Notes under the pieces: model-generated | Seen by the model: the letters and a program-made list of their open reading frames with translations, nothing else | Told to the model about the DNA's origin: nothing | The model's database searches: none | Position numbers and translations under genes: made by a program | Assembly (NCBI RefSeq): GCF_025147485.1 | Contig: NZ_CP102263.1 | Span: 381,001-445,000, forward strand | DNA from: Bacteroides uniformis | GTDB taxonomy: Bacteria; Bacteroidota; Bacteroidia; Bacteroidales; Bacteroidaceae | Length of the DNA stretch: 64,000 nt | Direction: 5' to 3' | Shown: positions 17,660 through 26,533 of the stretch, one piece after another | Layout of the letters: each line of letters begins with the position of its first letter | How positions within the stretch are numbered: position 1 is the stretch's first letter

Positions 17660-20600
17660 TTAAGAATTTTCCAAATTTGTTTTTGTGATGTCTTTACGCA
17701 TCTGCTCTCTATATTTTTTAGGGGTCATTTCAAATTTCTGAGAAAATATTTTGAAGAAGTTTCCCCGGTTGATAAAGCCGGTCCTATCCATAATCTCTTC
17801 AACAGACAAGTTTGTATTAATTAATAGTTTCTTCACAATATCCAGCTTATACTCTCTGATTATATCATTCGGCTTCTTAGGAGTTATTTCTTTTATTCTC
17901 CGATAAAACTGACGCGTACTGTATCCTAAAGAAGAGCTAATGGTTTCAATAGAAAGCTCCGGATTAGTAATATTCGAATCGATTACCTGATATACTTTTT
18001 CCATGAATTTCTTATCTTCCTCGTGCACCAGCTTACCCTCATTTATCTCAAATGAGCTCACAGCCGAAGAGAAATATTGCTTCAAGTCTTCTTTTCTCTT
18101 GATGAGCCGTTCCACTACTTTTTCCAAATATCTCACACTGAAAGGCTTGGTTATATAAACCTCTGCTCCGGAATCAATACCCCTTACCTGATCCTCCACC
18201 GTATTCTTGGCAGATAAAAGAATCATTGGTATATGTTTGCGCAATTTATCTCCCTTTATCAATGTAGTAAGAGAGATACCGTCAATGTCCGGCATCATAA
18301 TATCCGATATGATTATGTCCGGTGAACTCTGCTCCAAACAAGACATCACCTCTGTTGAATTATTAATGGGAATTACATTATATTTATCAATAAATATTTC
18401 TGTAACAAACCATAGCATGGCCGAATCATCATCTATAATCATTATTGTCTGCTTATTCTTGTCATATTCAGGAATGACAATCTCAGGAACAGAACTGGTT
18501 TCCTCCATTTTTCGGGAAACGTTCTCTATAACAGTCACACTTGCATTACCAAAAAACTCATCACCCTCCGTAGCTTGCTCTATTGACAATTCAGGGAGAA
18601 TTACAGTAAAAGTCGTTATATCATTAAGCACACTGGTTACGGTTATTTCTCCCTCTAACAATTTCACCATATTATTGCATATAGCCAAACCCAATCCATT
18701 TCGCGACGTTTCATGTGCTTTATTCTGGTCTTCAAAATTATCAAGTACGGTATATCTATCAAAAATCTTAGAAAGATCATCTTCTTTAATCCCTTTGCCT
18801 GTATTAGCTACAACAATATACAGCTTTTTGTCTTCAACATACACATCTACACTTATTTTTCCTTTGACTGATGCATATTTAAAAGCATTGGATATAAGAT
18901 TAGTAATTATCTTATTCAAGCATCCCGAATCAGAGTTCCAATATATATTGTCGACTATATTTATTCTATAATCAAGCAGCTTATTACTTGTCAATTCTGA
19001 AAAAGGTTCAGCTATATTACGGGCTAATTCTGATATGGGACAGGATTTTATCTCTACTTTTTTATGTCCCGTCTCCAAACGTCTGAATTCAATTAGTTCT
19101 GCAATCAGACTATTCAGTTCCTCCGCATTATGCTTAATCAATTTGGCATATTTAATAATGAGGCTATCTGATTTGTCGTATGAAATAATCTTTTCGCAAG
19201 GACCATATATTAACGTCAAGGGAGTACACAGTTCGTGAGTTATATTAGTAAAGAATCGTAATTTTGATTCATAAACATCTTCGCGTTGTTTTCTTGTCAG
19301 CTTTTCTACGATATTCTCTTTTTTCATTCTATACCATTTAATACTCAGCCGTACAATACAGTAACCAACCAATAACAACAATAAAGTATAGACCACATAT
19401 GCCAAAGTAGTCTGATACCACGGGTATGATATGTTTATCACAAGTGACTGAACCGCACTTTCCTTACCTGTAATATTATTCCTATACTTCACCAACAAAG
19501 TATATCTGCCCGGAGAAATATTGGTGAATGATGCGGAATTGGAGCCTCCATTGTCAATCCAAATATCACTAAGTTCTGCAAGTTTATAAAAATAAGTATA
19601 ATCATTCCCATTTATATAATCTATAGCAGTAAACGATAAAGAGAAAAAATTTTGTTCATAATTCAAAGTTATATTTTTCCTACTATTTTCAATACTTACA
19701 AAATCATTTATATTATACTCTTTACCGAATATAGATAAGTTGCTAAATTGAATTTCCGGATTATAATCCAGTTTAGGAAATCCATTGACCGAAACAGTGA
19801 CAAAACCGTTTATCCCTCCAAAAAACAAAGTGCCGGAAGGTATATGCTTGAAGTATGCCCCATCACTGAACTCTGTTACCTGAAGATCGTTCTGCTTCCA
19901 ATATGTCTGGAAGGTATTCTCCGAAACATTATACTTTATCAATCCTCGATTAGTGCTCAACCACAAATTATTGTATTCATCCTGCAACATTCCATGTATC
20001 ACATTCTTCGGCAAAACATTTGTCTTGTCAAATACATATCTATCTCTATCATAATAAATTCGGGCAAGCCCATAACTTGTAGCAAACCAATAGCTTTTGT
20101 CACTCTTTAAAATAGAAAACACATCGTTCAATGTCTGGCTTTCGCTTCCTTCATTTAAACTGTAAACTTCTATTTTATTGGTACGATTATTAATTTTATA
20201 GGCTCCATATCCTCTATTGCCAAACCAGATAATCGAATCGTTCTCCTTATAAGAGGTGAAAAAATAGTTGGAAGGAATTACACCATTATCAAACAAAAAG
20301 GTCGTATCTTTCTTCAATACCGGATTGCCGTCTTTTTCGCCAAGCTTAGCCTTTACAATCCCTTCACCCACCGTAGCAATCCAAAGAGTAGAATCATTAA
20401 ATTCACAAACAGAATATACATATCTTAAAGGTTTGTTACCGCCTAAAATATCTATATTCTTTATACTACTACTTTTATATGAATAATAATTCAGACCATT
20501 TTCACTGCCTATCCATAAAATATCTTTCTTACCAGGTACTATTGTATAGACAGAGTTACTTTTTAACAAGCTATTATTCGTAAGAAACTGCACTGATTTT

Positions 20601-21751
20601 TCTCCTTCATTAACAGCCGCGTCATAATTTTCAATTTTCACAATGCCATTCCCTTTTGTTCCAAACCAAAAAGTACCGTATTCATCAATATAAAATGTTC
20701 TTATCGGCGTATTTAGATTGTATGGCAAATCTCTCAACAACGTCGTCCTGAGAGTATAGGAATCATTGTAATACATATACACCCCCTGCCCATCAGTACC
20801 CACCCATATAATATCCTGAAATTTATCTTTTTCTATACAAAAGATACCGGATTTGATATTTATATCGTGAATAGAATATCTATCTTTAGATTCTGGAATA
20901 TGCTGCAAAACAATCAGTCCACTTGATTTAAAACCAATAAAATATTCACCTTTATGCTGAATTATAGCTGAAATTTCTCCGTACCGTTTTACTTCATCAG
21001 ACAAATCATAGATATAATACTTATTGCAACTAGCAGGGTCATATTCATAAAGGGCATATTTATTATCCACAATATAAAAGGTATCGTCATCATAAAAACA
21101 CCACATGACCTTCTCCTCATCATCAAACAGTTTTTTAGGTTCTAAAGAGATACTTCCATCAGGATTAGAATTGATTGAAAAACTAAGATTGTTTCCGCTT
21201 TTCATAAATATCCACAATATATTTCTTTTGTCAATAGCAACCTCGAGGATGTCATCTGCTATGAGGTTATCTACTTGTATTCCACGAAATTGCTGTTCCT
21301 CAGGCACATAATAATAAATGTAATTATCACTATTAACGACAAAGATTCTATTATCCGTACTATTCACTACCCAGTTTTTCCCCTTAAACTGCCTGAATGA
21401 ATGTACCGTTTGAGAATACTTCTCCAAACGATCAAGACCATAATTGGTCTGAATCCACAAAATATTATTCTCAGCTTCCAATATACTCTCTACTATATTC
21501 CCAGACAATATCTTTTTCTTATCAATGGGGTTGTACAACTGAAAGTTCAGCCCATCAAAAAAGTTGACCCCCTCACAAGAACCAAACCACATAAAACCAT
21601 CCCCATCCTGACAAATAGATAATACTGCACTATTGGAAAGTCCATTCTTGCTGGAATACTGCCGCAAATTATAAGCCGAAGAATAATTATTAAACAGAAA
21701 TAACAGAAAGATAACAGAAACATGGATAACCAGATTATATCTTGTTCTCAT
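17660..21751 (-). CDS. Hybrid two-component system sensor/regulator (HTCS)
   Basis: 1363 residues, single polypeptide. Signal peptide; two seven-bladed propeller-type halves built of repeats such as DGFMWFGSCEGVNFFDG and YGTFWFGTKGNGIVKI (about 25-690); a Y_Y_Y domain (about 700-790, SPGRYTLLVKYRNN); one membrane segment (about 797-820). Then the kinase with phospho-acceptor His839 in FFTNITHELCTP, the N-box NLISNAFKYA and GLGLAICNNMV; a receiver domain with Asp1150 in IIISDIMMP; and a C-terminal AraC helix-turn-helix pair. HTCS proteins bind a glycan fragment in the periplasm and activate their PUL. The H-box has Cys where most have Arg (HEFRTP). It probably controls the GTAC elements before the sulfatase and susC operons. 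Confidence 0.97.
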   Translation of the reverse strand: MRTRYNLVIHVSVIFLLFLFNNYSSAYNLRQYSSKNGLSNSAVLSICQDGDGFMWFGSCEGVNFFDGLNFQLYNPIDKKKILSGNIVESILEAENNILWIQTNYGLDRLEKYSQTVHSFRQFKGKNWVVNSTDNRIFVVNSDNYIYYYVPEEQQFRGIQVDNLIADDILEVAIDKRNILWIFMKSGNNLSFSINSNPDGSISLEPKKLFDDEEKVMWCFYDDDTFYIVDNKYALYEYDPASCNKYYIYDLSDEVKRYGEISAIIQHKGEYFIGFKSSGLIVLQHIPESKDRYSIHDINIKSGIFCIEKDKFQDIIWVGTDGQGVYMYYNDSYTLRTTLLRDLPYNLNTPIRTFYIDEYGTFWFGTKGNGIVKIENYDAAVNEGEKSVQFLTNNSLLKSNSVYTIVPGKKDILWIGSENGLNYYSYKSSSIKNIDILGGNKPLRYVYSVCEFNDSTLWIATVGEGIVKAKLGEKDGNPVLKKDTTFLFDNGVIPSNYFFTSYKENDSIIWFGNRGYGAYKINNRTNKIEVYSLNEGSESQTLNDVFSILKSDKSYWFATSYGLARIYYDRDRYVFDKTNVLPKNVIHGMLQDEYNNLWLSTNRGLIKYNVSENTFQTYWKQNDLQVTEFSDGAYFKHIPSGTLFFGGINGFVTVSVNGFPKLDYNPEIQFSNLSIFGKEYNINDFVSIENSRKNITLNYEQNFFSLSFTAIDYINGNDYTYFYKLAELSDIWIDNGGSNSASFTNISPGRYTLLVKYRNNITGKESAVQSLVINISYPWYQTTLAYVVYTLLLLLVGYCIVRLSIKWYRMKKENIVEKLTRKQREDVYESKLRFFTNITHELCTPLTLIYGPCEKIISYDKSDSLIIKYAKLIKHNAEELNSLIAELIEFRRLETGHKKVEIKSCPISELARNIAEPFSELTSNKLLDYRINIVDNIYWNSDSGCLNKIITNLISNAFKYASVKGKISVDVYVEDKKLYIVVANTGKGIKEDDLSKIFDRYTVLDNFEDQNKAHETSRNGLGLAICNNMVKLLEGEITVTSVLNDITTFTVILPELSIEQATEGDEFFGNASVTVIENVSRKMEETSSVPEIVIPEYDKNKQTIMIIDDDSAMLWFVTEIFIDKYNVIPINNSTEVMSCLEQSSPDIIISDIMMPDIDGISLTTLIKGDKLRKHIPMILLSAKNTVEDQVRGIDSGAEVYITKPFSVRYLEKVVERLIKRKEDLKQYFSSAVSSFEINEGKLVHEEDKKFMEKVYQVIDSNITNPELSIETISSSLGYSTRQFYRRIKEITPKKPNDIIREYKLDIVKKLLINTNLSVEEIMDRTGFINRGNFFKIFSQKFEMTPKKYREQMRKDITKTNLENS

Positions 21752-22083
21752 AGAATTAAAATTAAAATCATTACAACTTTCTGTACGAAAGGAACTACAC
21801 CAATCGCCACTAACTCAACACTCTTCATAAAGGAGTACAAACTATACCTTTTAAAAATCATAAAGCTTTTATAGGCTAATTTATCTCAAAATCTTATCGC
21901 AAAAATAATATTTTTATTCTTGTAACACCATACCTATTTAATAAAAAATAGGATTTAACTCTTAAAGGTATAAAGGAATGATATGGTGATAAAATACCAT
22001 GGCTAATAACACAAACAAGACCAGTCAAAACAAGCTTGTCTTTTCCTGATTTAGCTAGACGCTTTTTCTTTTTATAACCGATA
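21752..22083. promoter_or_regulatory. HTCS upstream region
   Basis: AT-rich, no gene. The minus strand has TATTTTTG at 21900-21907, a possible -7 box, giving a leader of about 145 bases. Between it and the HTCS start lie two GTAC elements, TTCGTAC (21783-21789, minus orientation) and one at 21835-21838, 52 bases apart (about five helical turns). They may allow feedback by the HTCS, but without the full N17 element. The rest up to the insertion sequence shows nothing recognisable except an IR-like GATATCAGTAGAC at 22079-22091. Confidence 0.4.
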
Positions 22084-23192
22084 TCAGTAGACGGTTCTTG
22101 GAATGTTGTACTGGTTTAGTAGCCACTTCTTCCCAAGCCCTGCTGATATAGTAGACACAGCAAAGTGAGTTGTCCTGATTCTGTTGACAGTCATCTTGCT
22201 GGATTTGCAGAACCCGTACTTGCTTGTCCGGCTTTGCAAAGATATTGCATCCTTCTTTTCATTGCTACTTGTGGAAGGATATTTTTTCTTCTTCCACATT
22301 TTCTTCTGTATTCCCTTCTCCAGATGCGCCACAGCAGGTATTTTATACCCGATACTCATATGCGGTCTGCGATGGTTATAGAAATGTATGTAGCGAGCTA
22401 TGACATTTCTTGCATGCCCGATGTCGTTGAACCGGCCTCGAGGATGGCTGCTTTCCGCCTTAATAATCCCGTTGATACGTTCCGCAACGGCATTGTCGGT
22501 GGGTTTGTAGTCTTCCGTCATACTGACGGCAATGCCATGTTTCTGAAGAAGTGCCACATATGGGTCGCAACAGTATTGTACGCCACGGTCTGAGTGATGT
22601 ATCAGGCCTATAAGATTTCACTTCCTTTCATTTCAACAGCCTGCTCTATAGCCTGTTGCAATGCATTGATGGTTGCCGATACCCATAAGGTGTCGGTAAG
22701 CACCCATCCCTGTATCTTATGGGAGTAAGCATCCGTAATCAGATGCAGATAACAGACTTCACCATTGGTAAGTGGTATATAAGTAATGTCACTGACCCAC
22801 AAGTGGTTGGCTGAAGTCAAGGTCACTCCTTTGATTAAGTTCTTCCACTTGTGATAGCGATGGTTGGAGTTCGTCGTATGCCGGGTCTTGCGGGCAGGAA
22901 GCATCAAGCGGTGTTGCCGGAGCAATGCATAAAAGCTGTCCCGCCCAGGCATGAACCCGGCTCCAAAAAGCACGGTGAGCATAATCCACAGTTTGTAACA
23001 GCCTATACCCGGATCTTCGATACGGATATCACGGACAGCATCCAGCATGAGACGTTCCCTATGTATCTGACTCTCAATGTCAGCCTTTGACTGGTAGTAG
23101 GCTTGACGACAATGGCCAAACAGACGGCAGGCCAACGCAACTTTCAGGTTGCGCTGACTGACCAGTTCCGTTACGATTTGGCCCCAGATTTT
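22084..23192 (-). pseudogene. IS3-family transposase orfB (DDE integrase), frameshifted
   Basis: The integrase core is split. The 5' part, read in the -1 frame from the A7 heptamer, carries the HTH_21-like region and the first catalytic Asp in WVSDITYIP, then meets a TAG at about 22606-22608 after MKGSEIL. The remainder, in another frame, begins GLIHHSDRGVQY (second Asp) and continues through PTDNAVAERINGIIKAE (catalytic Glu) and FYNHRRPHMSIGY. Loss of one base (or gain of two) near 22608 explains the break. The usual end would be shortly after the YNHRRPH region; here the frame continues past the inverted repeat to 22084. Confidence 0.88.
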
Positions 23193-23551
23193 TTTCTGAT
23201 AGGGATGTTGAAGAGTTCTTCAGCACGCGTAATCATCAATTCACGGGCTTCTGTTTCCAGCTTGGAGAAAGACAGAGCTTTCTCCAGCTCTTTAATGCGC
23301 TTTTTTAATTGGGCATTTTCATCTTTGTAGGCTTCCTTGCTGCGATTGGACATATCTGGTGATTCTTGTTCAGAAGGCAAAGATAGCTCTTCTGCTAAAT
23401 TTGAATACTTTTTAATCCAACTATTTAGCAAGGCAGGGCAACAAATGCCATGTGCCCGGCAAAAGGCATGCTTACTCATACCTGATTGGTAGTAAGAGTG
23501 AAGAAAAAACAGTTTTTCATCTTCACGATAAAGCTTTCGTTTTGAAGTCAT
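23171..23551 (-). CDS. IS3-family transposase orfA
   Basis: 126 residues: an N-terminal helix-turn-helix (KLFFLHSYYQSGMSKHAFCRAHGICCPALLNSWIKKY) and a leucine-zipper-like coiled coil (about 72-100, NAQLKKRIKELEKALSFSKLE), the usual DNA-binding and dimerisation parts. Near its 3' end is the slippery heptamer A AAA AAA. Orf A alone does not transpose; the fused OrfAB would be needed, and orfB is broken here. Confidence 0.9.
   Translation of the reverse strand: MTSKRKLYREDEKLFFLHSYYQSGMSKHAFCRAHGICCPALLNSWIKKYSNLAEELSLPSEQESPDMSNRSKEAYKDENAQLKKRIKELEKALSFSKLETEARELMITRAEELFNIPIRKKSGAKS
23189..23195 (-). promoter_or_regulatory. A7 slippery heptamer for -1 frameshift (orfA to orfB)
   Basis: Seven A residues on the minus strand in ATC AGA AAA AAA TCT. 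Shifting back one base gives ATC TGG GGC CAA and leads straight into the orfB frame, the standard IS3-family programmed -1 frameshift. Confidence 0.8.
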
Positions 23552-23617
23552 AATAGTAACACATTTATTAGTTTGTAAATGTGTCTACCTATATCAAGAT
23601 AAGACAGCTAAACATAT

Positions 23618-24235
23618 TTACCGGATATTGAAGTCAAGTACTTTCCCTTCCCCAAGATAGCCCTGCAAGTGCTGTCCGATGCTGATGGGACCTACTCCCA
23701 CAGGGGTACCCGTGAACAGCAAGTCACCGATTTTCAAGGTCATGAAGCGACTGACATAGGCAATGATATCATCTACCCGGAACAACATATCCGATGTATG
23801 GCCACGTTGCACCTCCTTATCATCAATCGTCAGATGGAAGTCCAGATTCTGTACATTGCCGCCCACTTGTTCCAAAGGGACAAAGGTGCCGATAGCTGCC
23901 GAATTGTCGAAACCTTTGCAAAGCTCCCACGGATTACCCGCCTCACGGAACTTACGTTGCAAGTCGCGTGCCGTGAAGTCGATGCCCACCGTCACCGCAT
24001 CATAATAGCGATGGGCAAAGCGAGGAGCAATATTCTTGCCCAAACGGCAGATGCGCACCACCACTTCCGTCTCATAATGTACCTCGTTGGAAAAATCGGG
24101 GATAAAGAAAGGCTTGCCATCTTTCAGAATGGCCGAATCGGGTTTCAAGAAAATAACCGGTTCCTTATTCTCGTGTGTATGTCCCAGCTCTTTGTTGTGC
24201 AGAGCATAGTTCATTCCTACAGCAATAATCTTCAT
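23618..24235 (-). CDS. Fumarylacetoacetate hydrolase (FAH) family protein
   Basis: 205 residues, the short single-domain form of the FAH fold. The divalent-metal ligands are seen in HYETEVVVRI (E-x-E) and in VGIDFTARDLQ, and the C-terminal GDLLFTGTPVGVGPI loop is typical. Members include acylpyruvases, oxaloacetate decarboxylases/tautomerases and 2-hydroxyhepta-2,4-diene-1,7-dioate isomerases; which applies is not clear. Cytoplasmic. Its ATG overlaps the rex stop by one base (TAATG), so the two are translationally coupled and expressed together. Confidence 0.88.
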   Translation of the reverse strand: MKIIAVGMNYALHNKELGHTHENKEPVIFLKPDSAILKDGKPFFIPDFSNEVHYETEVVVRICRLGKNIAPRFAHRYYDAVTVGIDFTARDLQRKFREAGNPWELCKGFDNSAAIGTFVPLEQVGGNVQNLDFHLTIDDKEVQRGHTSDMLFRVDDIIAYVSRFMTLKIGDLLFTGTPVGVGPISIGQHLQGYLGEGKVLDFNIR

Positions 24236-24891
24236 TACTTGATTTCGTTAAAGTTCAGTCTGTTAAACATCACGGCCAGATGGGCATAAAGGGAAGTGTT
24301 CTGCACGACAATGTTCTCGGGAACACGGATACGGAACGGGGTGAAGTTCCATACGGCCTTGATACCGCCCTCTACCATGGAATCCGTTATCTGCTGGGCT
24401 ATTTCGATAGGTACCGTCAGCACGCCTATATTGACATCGTACTCCTGCATCTTCTGCTTGAACTCGTCCGAGTGATAGATGGGGATGCCGCTCAGTGTCG
24501 TACCCACCAGTTCGGGCTTCACATCGAAAGCAGCCACTATCTCCAAACCGAAATGGCTTAGGCCCGAGTCGCGCAGCAAGGCACCTCCCAAGCTTCCGAC
24601 ACCGAACAGAAAGGCTTTGTGTATATTGGTAAATCCCAGGAAGTCCTCCAGTACAGCTATCAGTGTGTCCACCTCATAGCCCACACGCGTACGCCCCGAG
24701 ATATTGACATACGAAAGGTCTTTGGCAATTTGTGAAGCATCAATATTGATTTCCTTGGAAATCTGGGTGGATGATACGAATCGTTCCCCCTTTTGTTTCA
24801 GCAACTTTACATTAGAAAGGTACCACGGAAGCCGGCGCAAGGTAGGTTCCGGCACCTTCATGGTTTCTTTTTTCTGTAACGGACTGCTCAT
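24235..24891 (-). CDS. rex: Redox-sensing transcriptional repressor Rex
   Basis: 218 residues. An N-terminal winged helix (about 10-85; RRLPWYLSNVKLLKQKGERFVSSTQISKEI...ASQIAKDLSY) precedes a Rossmann NAD(H)-binding domain (FLFGVGSLGGALL, GxGxxG near 100) and a C-terminal dimer-swap helix (AHLAVMFNRLNF). Rex represses fermentation and NADH-oxidising genes until the NADH/NAD ratio rises. A possible promoter box TACTTTTG lies at 24926-24933 on the minus strand. Codons 1 and 11 are both Met; the longer form is given. Confidence 0.95.
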   Translation of the reverse strand: MSSPLQKKETMKVPEPTLRRLPWYLSNVKLLKQKGERFVSSTQISKEINIDASQIAKDLSYVNISGRTRVGYEVDTLIAVLEDFLGFTNIHKAFLFGVGSLGGALLRDSGLSHFGLEIVAAFDVKPELVGTTLSGIPIYHSDEFKQKMQEYDVNIGVLTVPIEIAQQITDSMVEGGIKAVWNFTPFRIRVPENIVVQNTSLYAHLAVMFNRLNFNEIK

Positions 24892-24989
24892 AGTTTCTTA
24901 TTTAAGTTCTCAATATTGCGATTGACAAAAGTAGTGCTTTTTTTCTAATCAGTAACACGGATGCAACAAAAGCTTAACATAATTTCTAA

Positions 24990-25020
24990 TTGCATAATTC
25001 CACATAATATCGTACTTTTG
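24990..25020 (+). promoter_or_regulatory. Promoter of the SUI1-like gene
   Basis: TTG at 24990-24992, 20-base gap, TACTTTTG at 25013-25020; matches the Bacteroides consensus and gives a leader of about 15 bases. Confidence 0.65.
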
Positions 25021-25041
25021 GGAAGTTTAAAAGAAAGAAGT

Positions 25042-25389
25042 ATGAAGAATAATGATTGGAAAGAACGGTTGAATATAGTCTATTCCACCAACCCGGACTA
25101 CAACTATGAGATGAATGACGATGAGGAGCAAGCTACCCTCCCCCCTGCACAACAACGCCTGCGTGTACAGCTGGACCGCAAGAACCGGGGTGGCAAAGTC
25201 GTCACTCTTGTCACCGGTTTCGTGGGCACCGACAATAATCTGAAAGAACTGGGCAAATTGCTGAAAAGTAAATGTGGAGTAGGCGGAAGTGCCAAAGATG
25301 GAGAAATCATCGTGCAAGGCGACTTCAAACAACGTGTCATCGACCTCCTGAAGGCAGAAGGATACACGCAAACCAAGCCCGTGGGATAA
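25042..25389 (+). CDS. eIF1/SUI1-like translation factor (YciH type)
   Basis: 115 residues. The C-terminal half matches the SUI1 fold: RLRVQLDRKNRGGKVVTLVTGFVG, then LGKLLKSKCGVGGSAKDGEIIVQGDF. Bacterial homologues are thought to act on initiation fidelity, but their role is not settled. The start at 25042 is chosen because the promoter TTG-N20-TACTTTTG (24990-25020) lies just upstream, which excludes the in-frame ATG at 24961, and AAGAAAG precedes 25042. Convergent with tsf across a shared terminator. Confidence 0.9.
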   Translation: MKNNDWKERLNIVYSTNPDYNYEMNDDEEQATLPPAQQRLRVQLDRKNRGGKVVTLVTGFVGTDNNLKELGKLLKSKCGVGGSAKDGEIIVQGDFKQRVIDLLKAEGYTQTKPVG

Positions 25390-25424
25390 ACGCATCATCC
25401 GTCTCACTGCAACTGTAGAGGCAT

Positions 25425-25476
25425 AAAAAAGTGACCGTTTAGGAATTCAACTCCATATACGGCCACTTCTTTTTAT
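25425..25476. terminator. Bidirectional terminator between SUI1-like gene and tsf
   Basis: AGTGACCGT and ACGGCCACT pair (one mismatch) around a 20-base loop, flanked by an A-run on the left and a T-run on the right, so it can stop both converging transcripts. Confidence 0.6.
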
Positions 25477-25496
25477 AGAATCGTTTCTAAGCGGAA

Positions 25497-26489
25497 TTAT
25501 TCAGCGCGCAAAGTAAAACGTTTGAAGTCAACAACCTTCAATTCAGGATCAGCTTCTTTCAAGACTTCTCTAACTGTCTTCTTGCCGTCCATGATGTCTT
25601 CCTGGTTCAGCAAGCAAACTTCTTTCAAGAACTTGCCAAGACGGCCCTTAGCAATATTCTGAATCATTTGTTCAGGCAGATGTGCAGCTTTCTCGGCAGA
25701 AACAGTAGCAATGATTTCCTTTGCCTTTGCCACGTCTTCAGCAGTAATCCAGCCTTTGGCCATGTTGCTTTCCATGTGGTCTTCGCTGTCCACGTGAGCC
25801 GGGTTGATACCAGCCTTCTTCAAAGCAGCCTCAACAGCCTTCTGTACCTGTTCAGCTTTTGTCTTCTCGATAGCAACATCTATTTCCTTCTGCTTGATTT
25901 CTTCAGATACGCCATCTTCGTCTACTGCAATCGGGTTCATGGCAGCAATCTGCATGGCAATCTGCTTAGCCAGTCCTTCTTCAACAGCCTTGTTGAAAGC
26001 AACAATAGTGCAGAGGCCATTTCTGTTCATGTGGTTATAAACCACAGTGCTTGCACCTTCTACAGTCATGTAACCATCCAACTCCATCTTCTCGCCAGTG
26101 ATACCGCTACGGTCTGTTACAGCATCCTGTACAGTACCGTTGCCCATCGGCAGAGCTTTTACTTCGTCCAGAGTCTTGCACTTGTTAGCCACGGCAAGGT
26201 CCAGAATGTCCTGAGTCAATTTCACGAAATCAGCATTCTGAGCCACGAAGTCAGTTTCGCACTTCAGAGCGATGATAACGGCAAAGTCACCCGTAGTCTT
26301 AGCCAGCACACAGCCTTCAGAAGCCTCGCGATCTGAACGCTTAGCTGCAACAGCTTGTCCCTTCTTACGGATAATTTCCATTGCCTTGTCGAAATCGCCT
26401 TCAGCTTCAGTCAAAGCATTTTTGCAATCCATCATACCAGCACCGGTCATCTTGCGGAGCTTGGTTATATCAGCCATACTTACAGCCAT
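25497..26489 (-). CDS. tsf: Elongation factor Ts
   Basis: 330 residues. N-terminal UBA-like domain with the family signature (ADITKLRKMTGAGMMDCKNALTEAEGDFDKAMEIIRKKG), then TDFVAQNADFV, the two core subdomains and a coiled-coil region (EEIKQKEIDVAIEKTKAEQVQKAVEAALKKAG). It exchanges GDP for GTP on EF-Tu. Last gene of the rplM-rpsI-rpsB-tsf cluster; 122 bases with a heptamer-repeat hairpin separate it from rpsB. Length is within the Bacteroidetes range. Confidence 0.98.
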   Translation of the reverse strand: MAVSMADITKLRKMTGAGMMDCKNALTEAEGDFDKAMEIIRKKGQAVAAKRSDREASEGCVLAKTTGDFAVIIALKCETDFVAQNADFVKLTQDILDLAVANKCKTLDEVKALPMGNGTVQDAVTDRSGITGEKMELDGYMTVEGASTVVYNHMNRNGLCTIVAFNKAVEEGLAKQIAMQIAAMNPIAVDEDGVSEEIKQKEIDVAIEKTKAEQVQKAVEAALKKAGINPAHVDSEDHMESNMAKGWITAEDVAKAKEIIATVSAEKAAHLPEQMIQNIAKGRLGKFLKEVCLLNQEDIMDGKKTVREVLKEADPELKVVDFKRFTLRAE

Positions 26490-26533
26490 AATATCTTTTT
26501 ATTTTAATTGTTAATAATATCCTTATAAAGTAA

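Larger units (their letters stand above)
22144..23596 (-). mobile_element. IS3-family insertion sequence, inactivated
   Basis: 1453 bases bounded by imperfect inverted repeats TGATATAGTAGACACA (22144-22159) and, on the opposite strand, TGATATAGGTAGACACA (23580-23596), with TG...CA ends as in IS3. It contains orfA and orfB with a frameshift heptamer. The flanking bases do not match, so no target duplication is visible. The left end is uncertain: a second repeat-like sequence occurs at 22079-22091, and the orfB reading frame runs through the inner end to a stop at 22084. It lies 21 bases after the FAH-family gene and at the PUL border. Confidence 0.85.

Noticed and set aside
24961..25041. Upstream ATG at 24961 for the SUI1-like gene
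   Set aside because: The promoter (24990-25020) lies inside this extension and the added residues do not belong to the family.
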